In this document: positions 10,201 through 16,706 of the stretch, in pieces
Layout of the letters: each line of letters starts with the position of its first letter
Position numbering within the stretch: position 1 is the first letter of the stretch
Source of the DNA: Actinidia chinensis
Taxonomy: Eukaryota; Streptophyta; Magnoliopsida; Ericales; Actinidiaceae
Assembly: GCA_009663005.1 (NCBI GenBank)
Contig: VIGQ01001626.1
Coordinates: 1 to 16,706 of the forward strand
DNA: 16,706 nt
Direction: 5' to 3'
The notes under the pieces: generated by a model
Database searches by the model: none
What the model was told of the DNA's origin: nothing
Seen by the model: only the letters and a program-made list of their open reading frames with translations
Program-made: the position numbers and the translations under genes

Positions 10201-13009
10201 GGCCAAGAATTGAACCACGAGCAAAACATGAAGTTCGGACTTCCCCAAGCTTCCTGACGGGACACGGAGTCAAGCCTCTCAACGAGAACCTCAAGGGTAT
10301 GGTGATCTTGAGAAGGCGGTTGTCGTCACCGGTTGCTGGGTTGGGTCCTTGGGGTAATCGAGGACACGTTGGGAGATGGAGGCCTACGGCGAGTTTCTAT
10401 TGAAGGCTGCGTCGAAAATGGATGGTCATGGGTCTCATCAAGAAACCAAAACGGTCCTCTCAAGGGAAAGGAGCTACTCTGGTTGGGGTCGGACGCCAAG
10501 ACAACGAGGCCACGCGACGACAAGGATGTCAAGCCAAAGTACGAGAAGTACATCCTGGCGCATTCCGGCTATTCGTCTAATTGAGCCCGAGCTTTCAACG
10601 GCTATGGGACCCGAAGAACAAGCAGCTCATGAAGAATCCAAATGAGGAGGATCTTGACCCCTTCGCGCCTCTAAGGGAGCTGGACAGATGAGTTCAAGAG
10701 GGAGAATGGCGACAAAGGTCGAGGTCTTTGGATTGAGAGTCAGGCGAATACACAGTCCGTATGAAGAAGGGAGATACTCTCCTCATCCCAAGGCTTTGCG
10801 CTTCGATTCTCGTCGCTGGCAAATCCAAATGTTGGGATCTAAGAAGTTACGGTGTGCCCGACGACATTTTTTTTCCCCCATCTCTCAAAGTCGATCCAGT
10901 CACGCTCTTCGTGCTCGCTCCACTGCGGAATGTATCCTTTCCAGTGGTATCACAGACCCCTACGAGTTCTACCAGAGTCATATTTCTGAGGTAGGTAACT
11001 GCGTCGGTTCCGGTATTGGTGGTACTTACCGCCCTTCGAGGAATGTACAAAGACCCAGCCTCATGGGGAAAGCCCGTCCAAAAGGACTTCTCCAGGAGTC
11101 TCGTCATCACCACCATGAGGCTTGGCAGCAAACATGTTGTAGTCGTCCCACTGGTCCGATCAAAGACACCCGTCGGCTGCTTGTGCCACTGCCGTCGAAT
11201 CGATGAACATTGGTTACGATACTATTGTCGAGGGCAAGGCTCGCGTCTGCTTTGTCGGTGGTTTCGATGCACTCCAAGGAGGAAGGCTCGTAGAATTCGC
11301 CAACATGAAGGCTAATAGCAACGCGGAAGACGGTTTTGCTAACGGTCGCACGGCAACGGAAATGTCTCGCCCAACACCACCACAAGGAATGGATTTATGG
11401 AATCACAAGGTTGCGGTATGCAAGTCATCATGGACGCCCAAGCGCGCATATCGACATGGGTGTCCCCATCTATGGTGTGCTGGTTCAATGCCACAGCGAC
11501 CGACAAGATTGGTAGTTCAGTTCCTGCGCCTGGAAGGGTGTATGACCACTGCTCGCGAAACCCATCCAAGTTTCCATCGCCTCTCTTGACATCAAGTAAA
11601 GGAGCGCAAGATGGACTTGCGGCGCAAGCAAATAAAGCAGTGGAGGAGTAAGAGGTCCTGTATCTCCAGGAAAAGAGGTGCTGCCATGAATGAACGTTTC
11701 AGGCGAGGACTTTGACGAGGATGCTTACCCTAGAGGCAAGTGCTGCCGAACATGCGCGGGAAGCCAAGCGTCAAGAAAAGGACGCTCTCAACAGCCTGGC
11801 GGCAACAACTTCTGGAAGCAAGACCACCGCACGCCTCTTCAGGTGACCCGTGCCACAGGGGCCTTAACTATCGACGATCTCGATGTCGCCTCATCCACGG
11901 TACCTCCACTGTTGCAACGACAAGAACGAGCCGACGTCATCTGCCAACACATGCGTCACCTCGGCCGTAAGAAGGGCAATGCTCTGCTCGGAATCTTCCA
12001 GAAGTATCTCACTGGTTTCATCCCAAGGGTGCTGCTGGTGCTTGGATGTTCAACGGCTGTCTGCAGGTGCTCAACTCTGGCCTTACCGGGCAACCGTAAC
12101 GCCGCCAACATCGACAAGGTCATGGAGCCAGTTCGAATACATTGTCTACCCGTCGCAGGCTATCCAGACCGATGGCAATCAGGCTTTCTCTGTTACCTCG
12201 TCGGTTTAGGTCAAAAGGGAGCCACAGGCTATTGGTATTCATTCCCAGGGGGCGGTTATCTCTTACGCTGCCCTTGAGCACCACAGTTCGCTGCCTACAG
12301 CAGAGGTCGAAGGGAGCGTCAGAAGAAGAAAAGCCTAAACCGCTCTTCCACGAGGGCGGCTCATCAAAACCAACATGTTCCGCGCCAAAGACAAGGACAA
12401 CCCATACGGAGGACGACAAGCTACAAGAAGTCTTCCCGCACCCGCAAGCCCGTGCTTCCCATCACAAGGAAAACACGAACCTAAAGCTTCGCAAAGTCCT
12501 CTACCCAGGTCCTAAGAAGGACAGAAGCGCAAGAAACCGATGAAGATGTGAAGATGGTCGAACAGCTTACCAACAAGCCACCGCGTCTGCTAACTCAAGG
12601 TTGAGTGATGCGTTGAGAGCTTAGTGCCTCTGAACATGAGGAAGAGACCTTCATTGAGCGGCAACTTCACCGAGAAGGGAAGTTGGCATACGCCGAAGGC
12701 CCCAAAACCCAAAGCACGCTTCACCGGCAAGTGGTCGGCAAGGGCCGTCTTCAAGTCCCTTGGCGACGTTAAGGGGGTCAAGGTGCTTGGTGTCCATGAA
12801 CGACATCGAGATCGTAAATGAACGAGCCGGTGCGCATCAGTAGGTATGTCACACACCCCGAAAATTCAGCATTAACAACATGCTAAAACATCACACAAGG
12901 CTGTTACCGGCAAGGGCCGAGAAAAGCCAGCGTGTTGGTGTCAAGAACAATACATCAGCATTAGCCACTCGGAGACAAAGCCGTCTCAGTCGCCATGGCG
13001 CAATTTTAG
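7276..13009 (+). CDS. FAS2: Fatty acid synthase alpha subunit, complete span, many frameshifts
   Basis: This is the alpha chain of fungal type I fatty acid synthase. It carries the acyl carrier protein (ACP), ketoreductase (KR), ketosynthase (KS) and phosphopantetheinyl transferase (PPT) domains. The start at 7276 gives MSPE followed, after indels, by the family's [18 protein letters not shown] follows at about 7403. An Ala/Pro-rich linker (about 7560-7680) leads to the ACP, whose GGKS serine is TCT 7848-7850. KR shows the Rossmann start MTGAG near 9287, then [10 protein letters not shown] and the GLYSESK tyrosine (TAC 9771-9773). KS shows the catalytic Cys (TGT 11182-11184, in ACATAVESM), [13 protein letters not shown], and histidines in HGTST (CAC 11896-11898) and in the HPKGAAGAW segment (CAT 12019-12021). 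The PPT domain (about 12590-13009) contains RFTGKWS and ends [11 protein letters not shown] then TAG at 13007-13009. With both introns removed the length is near 1,877 codons, as expected. Frequent indels, probably assembly errors, break the frame throughout. Confidence 0.96.
7795..7842 (+). other. FAS alpha intron 1 (48 bp) just before the carrier-protein serine
   Basis: GTAAGC at 7795 and a terminal AG at 7841-7842 bound a 48-bp segment with a CTAAA branch-like site near 7830. Removing it joins GTCGGAG to GCAAGTCT and restores the carrier motif LVGGKS in frame. The intron therefore ends five bases before the phosphopantetheine-accepting serine codon. The length is typical of filamentous ascomycete introns. 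Confidence 0.85.
12844..12899 (+). other. FAS alpha intron 2 (56 bp) in the phosphopantetheinyl transferase domain
   Basis: GTATGT at 12844 and AG at 12898-12899 bound a 56-bp, A-rich segment containing ATTAACAAC and GCTAAAAC, either of which could serve as branch site. The exon before it encodes the end of the conserved DIEIVNE stretch, and the exon after it starts with AVTGKG. The protein family shows continuous homology across this join. Exact ends rest on consensus splice sites. Confidence 0.75.
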
Positions 13010-13464
13010 AGCTCTCACAGGAGATAGGCATGATTGATGATGTAGAGCCACGGTAGAGGATGTAATTCCTTGGGGAAAAAGGCATGTCAGATCGCATTAT
13101 TCCCTAGCTTGTTTTTATCGAGCACGAAGACGTGACTTGGAGGCTGTTTTTGATTGTTGTTTCGACAGGCTCGTCAGATAGATGTGTCATGCCAGAGGAT
13201 TTTATGTATGAATGCAAAAAAAACAAGTTCCAAACACCAAATTGCTGCTACTCCCAAGTTGCGTCGCTGGCATCTCATCGCAGCAAAGATGCCAATCAAA
13301 ATTTACGGTGTTTCGTAATTCAGTCTCAAGACGCCAAACATTACATGGACAAAGTAGGTAAGTGTTTCTCATCTCTCTCCACCCAAACGAACACAGCTGC
13401 AAGAAGATAAAGCTCAACAACGCGCATATCTCTTTACGCGAGGAGTGATGGGCAGCTAATCTCT
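13010..13464. other. Convergent 3' interval after FAS alpha
   Basis: This 455-bp stretch lies between the alpha-subunit stop and the stop of the small minus-strand gene. It is less GC-rich than the genes. It contains several A/T-rich patches, including a run of eight A at about 13217-13224, suitable for transcript 3' ends on both strands. The open frames here do not resemble any protein I recognise, and I see no RNA gene. Confidence 0.5.
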
Positions 13465-13818
13465 CTACCCCCACTTCTTCCCGTCGGCGCGGTTCCCCCA
13501 AGTAGCAGCTGCAGTTGAGGAGGTCCCTGCAAAGCGGGTAGCGCTATGAAAAGTAAAGCTGTTGAGCACGTTGGGGAAAAATAACGTAGGCGTGCGGGGA
13601 GTCTCGGACGCCGGCCGGCTGGTACGATCGCGACGGGCTTTACATCATGGAGGTTCTGGACGCGAAGGGATAGCGTGGGTTGGGTATGCGAGGGTTGGAT
13701 CGGCGTTGATGAGGGAGAGATAGGTGGGCGTTTTTGTTGGGAAGGCTTAGAATGAGGATTATGGATCGTGGGGAGGAAGGAGGAGGTAGAAGGTTTTTTG
13801 AGGGTGTGGGTTGGCCAT
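13465..13818 (-). CDS. Small unrecognised protein gene, 117 codons with three in-frame stops
   Basis: I do not recognise this gene. Read on the minus strand, one unshifted frame of 118 codons runs from ATG 13818 (context CTAACATGGCC) to TAG 13465-13467. It is interrupted only by TAA, TAA and TGA at codons 20, 24 and 70. The N-terminus reads MANPHPQKTFYLLLPP. The middle contains LSLINADPTLAYPTHAIPSRP and then an Arg/Ser/Thr-rich stretch with SETPRTPTLFFPNVLNSF. The C-terminus ends TWGNRADGKKWG. The C-rich third positions and the low-complexity Ser/Thr/Pro make-up look like a real, cytosolic or nuclear, disordered fungal protein. The internal stops are probably base errors, given the damage to neighbouring genes. 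The start could lie further in if the first stops are real. There is no signal peptide. Confidence 0.5.
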
Positions 13819-13969
13819 GTTAGATTGTGGACTGGGTTGGGAGGGCTATACCTGGGACATGAACACGACTACCATTCTAAGCTATCGTCGGAACCACCAG
13901 CGTGGAGGTACATATACTCATGCCCTTCATCCCGCCGGGGTAAACGAAACAAACTAACTTAGGCTCATC
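13819..13969. other. Short spacer before the small minus-strand gene
   Basis: These 151 bp separate the stop of the astacin-like gene from the start of the small gene; both lie on the minus strand. The stretch must hold the first gene's 3' end and the second gene's promoter or leader. No distinct motif is visible. Confidence 0.4.
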
Positions 13970-15166
13970 CTAAGACTCCGTCATCACCTTCCACGGATAA
14001 GTCGCCTTAACCCCACTGTACATCCAGCTTAATCGGCCTCCTACCTGGCTCCAGCAGCGTCACACCCTTCTCATGACATCATCCATCAACCCAAACAACA
14101 GCGGGCAATCCTCGCCGGTGTGACGCAGGCTGGCTTCGAGTAGCCGTCTGCTAGGATAGTGCATGATGCTGTCGAGATCGTAGGGGCCAAAGGAGTGATA
14201 CTCCCATCGGGTTCGACAAAGTTCTTGATGAACGCCGCGCAGCTGCAGCTGTAATGATAGCTTTGGAGATGTCGGGAACACGCCGTCAGGGGTACCGATG
14301 TTTCTGTTCGGCGGCCGCGGGCGCGCTCAGTAGTCGTCCAGTCGGCGAGGAGCTTGTAGTGATGTCGATGTGTTGTCGCGGCCGAGGGACGGTTGTGTCG
14401 TGGCGTCATGCCTGTTGTTGTTATTAAGCTTTCTGTTTCTCTGACCACGCTCTCTCTGTTCTAGGATGTTTACGGAGTTGTTACCCAATACGTTGACCCC
14501 GCTCGTGCAAGCCCCCAAGCAAGCGTGATTCCATCGGCGATGTGGACGAGGTGGGCTGCCAGGCTTGTTAATTCTGCGACAGGCGGACGGGCACCGCCCA
14601 AACCCCTGCCTTCCGGTGTACTTTCGGGAAGGCTACGTGTCGTAAGGTGTGGTCGTCCCATTGGTTGCGGTACTTGGGGGTGGAGCAGTACAATTGTTTT
14701 CCATCGCATGTCTTGCGCTTCTTCGAAGCTGATGGCGTGGCGGAGGACGCTCGGCGTCCCACCGAGGATATGGATATTTGTTAGTCAGTCTGTTCCGCCA
14801 AGGGGTGGAGCTGAGAGCGATTTTGCTATTACTCGAGCCACTTGCCATGCCGTTCTCGGACTTTACGTGCGGCTGTTCTTGCGATCCCCCATTCTGCCTA
14901 CAAAAAACAGTACGAATCACGACTTTGCCTTCATGGTTGGGGCCAGGGAATCAGTCCGCCGTTTGCCCCAGGTCAGTTACCACCCTAGACGCCGTTCAGA
15001 CCAGTGTGGGCCTAGAGGTCTTGGATGTAGTCCACCCAGTTGGTAGCCTAGTGCCGTTGTCGAAGACGGGCTTGGGGTACCGCACAAAGACCAAAGGTAG
15101 CAATGGGCTCTTGGATGGCCGCCGCGATGGCGAGAGCCGCGAGTGTAGGAAAAGGAAAATGATCAT
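13970..15166 (-). CDS. Secreted astacin-like (M12A) zinc metalloprotease, frameshifted
   Basis: The minus strand from ATG 15166 begins MIIFLF and, after a shift, continues LAALAIAAA, a secretion signal. A segment reading GKVVIR then a shifted YCF (about 14925-14900) matches the family's start of the mature protease (IxYCF). LGGTPSVLRHAISFEEAQD (about 14770-14710) follows, as in fungal astacins, with DGKQLYC next to it in another frame. The zinc site HExxHxxGxxHExxR is damaged but traceable at 14535-14490: a His-Ala codon pair, then GLHER with its HE at 14507-14502. The Met-turn is well kept as YDLDSIMHYPS, with Met at 14164-14162. The end reads VKATYPW and stops at TAG 13972-13970. The span of about 398 codons fits fungal members. 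Enzymes of this family cut peptide bonds outside the cell; this member's substrate is unknown. The first HExxH half cannot be read in one frame, so loss of activity cannot be told from sequence error. Confidence 0.75.
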
Positions 15167-15806
15167 GTTGACTTGCTCTCAGGTTTGTCGGAGAGTGGGA
15201 GTGGAGCAGAGTCGGAGTTATTTGTAGCAGAGAAATGTGGGGTTATTGGTAGGAGGCGTGATTCCATGGCGTACGGAGAGTCTTATTGCTTGTGCGTGAA
15301 AGGAATATGGGAAGCTGTTGCCACTTCCAACGGTTGTTCGCGCGATGAGCGGAGCGAGCGAAAGACTTTGCCATGACGTAGCGTTGCAGGCTCGTGTGAA
15401 GGGTATTGCGCGAAGCGGAATCTGGCAAATTTTGGCGATTTATCAAACCTAATTCACAATTACTACGAAAATAGTAATGACTTGGCTGAGCGTCGAGGAG
15501 TGAAACAACACGGCCAGATGGGCTCCGCGGCATGCTAACGTTTGCAGCCTCAATTTTCAACGGTCAGCTTTTTTGTTTATGCTACAGGGAAGTTTCTCAT
15601 ACGTTTCCCCAAGGGTCCGCATATTTCAGATCTCCAACGCCTCTGTTGGTGTTGCGCGGGATACGAGACTTCTACGAACCAAACATTGGCCATTGTTATC
15701 CAAATATTTCCATGATAAACGTAAACTCAAGAGATTTTCCCTATGCTTCTAGGAATTCTGATGCATAACTATTTCATCACAAGATAAAAAGGCAGGTGCC
15801 GTCGCT

Positions 15807-15867
15807 TGTGATCGAGCTACGAAATGCTATGGCTGGGGTGGCTGGGAAGCTGATCACTGTGATCGAG
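15807..15867. repeat. 10-bp direct repeat TGTGATCGAG, second copy inside a dyad
   Basis: TGTGATCGAG occurs at 15807-15816 and again at 15858-15867, 51 bp apart. The second copy overlaps GATCACTGTGATC at 15852-15864, two perfect 6-bp arms around one base. Spacing and symmetry are consistent with a paired protein-binding site upstream of the monooxygenase gene, but no regulator can be named. Confidence 0.4.
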
Positions 15868-16053
15868 GCTTAGGAGTAATCGTTCTCTTTGAATTGCGCG
15901 GAGAACGCAGAGTTTTCATTAAATGAAGCAAAGGCCAGCGAAGCAATCATCGCCTGAGAACTGTGAGGTTGAAGGCATGATGGAAGTGAAGCCCAGTCTA
16001 TTTCCGAATGTCGATCTTATCTCCGGGTTCCCGCAGCTGTCAATCATCAGATA

Positions 16054-16065
16054 CTTAGGTAGGTA
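16054..16065 (+). repeat. CTTAGGTAGGTA motif
   Basis: This 12-mer is a tandem (T)AGGT unit of a kind I recall as common in intergenic DNA of filamentous ascomycetes. Only one copy is present here. Its role, if any, is unknown. Confidence 0.3.
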
Positions 16066-16146
16066 CCACAATCACAGCGCATCTGCGCGGGACTCTCGTT
16101 CACCACGGCCGATGCGTCATATACGAAGGCTGCTCATTGCAGAGAG

Positions 16147-16186
16147 GTGAGTGTACCAATTTGTCTAACCTTACATGAAACGCCAG
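16147..16186 (+). other. Possible short leader intron (about 40 bp)
   Basis: GTGAGT at 16147, CTAAC near 16165 and CCAG ending at 16186 have the order and spacing of a fungal intron. It would lie in the leader or an upstream exon of the monooxygenase gene. It is slightly shorter than usual, and no coding homology confirms it. Confidence 0.35.
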
Positions 16187-16379
16187 TAAGACCAGTTACG
16201 ATACAGCTTCCTGCGAGCGCCTCCAGTCCCAGACATCTGCGGTGCCCTAGATAGACGTTGCGCTTACACCGCATAGATAGCGGTGGGCAGGGCTCTGTTA
16301 ACCGCGGAACGGAAGATCGCGTAAGTGATGGGCACAGTTTAAGATACACTATTAGACGAGGACGAGACGCATTAACACC

Positions 16380-16706
16380 ATGACACCCTCCCCCGTTACA
16401 TAAAGGCGAGGCAGCGCGCCTTGAAGCGTACCTTGATCTACCCACACGGCCGCAGCGAACAGAACGATAGCGCTTTCGAGAATCACACGCACATCCCATT
16501 TGCTATCGTCGGTGGCGGCCTTGGTGGCTTGCCCTTGCGATAGGCCTCATCAGACATGGCGCCAACGTACACATATACGGAGGCCTCTCCGAGTTATCTG
16601 AGATAGGGCAGGAGGACATTTGGGCTAATGTACGAAGGCCTTACATCTCATCGATCCGGCGCCTACTGGAAGGCTTTATGAAAAATGCGACTTTAACAAT
16701 GACACG
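16380..16706 (+). CDS. FAD-dependent monooxygenase (salicylate-hydroxylase type), 5' part only
   Basis: The plus strand from about 16488 encodes HIPFAIVGGGLGGL, the FAD-binding Rossmann motif GxGxxG (GGT GGC GGC CTT GGT GGC at 16511-16528). A shifted continuation reads ALAIGLIRHGANVHIY, then SELSEIGAG, and near the edge LLEGFMKNATF after further shifts. This order is typical of class A flavin monooxygenases, which hydroxylate aromatic substrates using NAD(P)H and oxygen. The window ends early in the protein, so the substrate-binding domain is not visible and the substrate cannot be named. The start is uncertain. The ATG at 16380 is out of frame with the motif here, and GTAAGT at 16321 may open an intron reaching into this area. 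The true first codon could be upstream or near 16415-16490. Confidence 0.7.

Larger units (their letters stand above)
15167..16379. promoter_or_regulatory. Divergent intergenic region between protease and monooxygenase
   Basis: About 1.2 kb separates the minus-strand protease from the plus-strand monooxygenase and probably carries both promoters. The open frames here (for example 15532-15768 and 15923-16150 on plus) do not resemble known proteins. Small repeats and a possible leader intron are listed separately. The stretch around 15420-15780 is clearly AT-richer than the rest of the window. Confidence 0.55.

Noticed and set aside
1..13009. Programmed frameshifting or repeat-induced point mutation as the cause of the broken frames
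   Set aside because: Breaks are far too many and random for programmed shifts. RIP makes C-to-T changes, not single-base insertions and deletions.
13590..13668. Plus-strand peptide PAGWYDRDGLYIMEVLDAKG followed by a stop
   Set aside because: It looks protein-like in isolation but is short, and a TAG lies just upstream. The minus-strand frame over the same bases is far longer, with start, stop and consistent composition.
14525..15046. 173-codon open frame on the plus strand
   Set aside because: It is the antisense shadow of the astacin-like protease, whose family motifs are on the minus strand.
1..16706. CRISPR arrays, tRNA or rRNA genes, insertion sequences, phage or plasmid functions
   Set aside because: No spaced direct-repeat array, cloverleaf-like segment, transposase motif or terminal inverted repeat was found on either strand; the content is eukaryotic nuclear.

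Overview
This window looks like nuclear DNA from a filamentous ascomycete (Pezizomycotina). The evidence is a divergently arranged pair of fungal type I fatty acid synthase subunit genes, very short GT-AG introns, a fungal-style secreted astacin (M12A) protease and a salicylate-hydroxylase-type flavoprotein. A narrower placement, such as Dothideomycetes, is only a guess.

Layout. Positions 1-5965 (minus strand) hold the fatty acid synthase beta subunit, read from a start codon at 5965 down to the left edge, which cuts it near the end of its last domain. Positions 5966-7275 are a shared, divergent promoter region with an E-box palindrome, CCAAT boxes, a run of 17 C, upstream AUGs and a perfect 10-bp inverted repeat close to the alpha-subunit start. 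Positions 7276-13009 (plus strand) hold the whole alpha subunit, with two recognisable introns. On the minus strand downstream lie a small unrecognised gene (13465-13818) and an astacin-like secreted metalloprotease (13970-15166). A 1.2-kb divergent intergenic region follows, and at the right edge the first exon part of an FAD-dependent monooxygenase (plus strand, cut by the window end).

How the genes work together. The alpha and beta subunits form the cytosolic alpha6beta6 fatty acid synthase. The acetyl/malonyl/palmitoyl transferase, enoyl reductase and dehydratase domains are on beta. The carrier protein, ketoreductase, ketosynthase and phosphopantetheinyl transferase are on alpha. Head-to-head placement would let one promoter region balance the two subunits. 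The protease and monooxygenase have no evident link to fatty acid synthesis.

Quality warning. Nearly every protein-coding stretch is broken by single-base insertions and deletions, usually every few tens of bases, yet gene lengths, domain order, active-site regions and splice sites are kept. Genes of four unrelated families are affected alike. The simplest reading is an uncorrected, error-rich long-read assembly, not pseudogenes. Coordinates of starts and stops are given as they appear here; continuous proteins cannot be read directly. I did not find a convincing new biological system. The items most worth following are the small gene at 13465-13818, the inverted repeat and upstream AUGs ahead of the alpha subunit, and the question of whether this FAS pair is the housekeeping copy.
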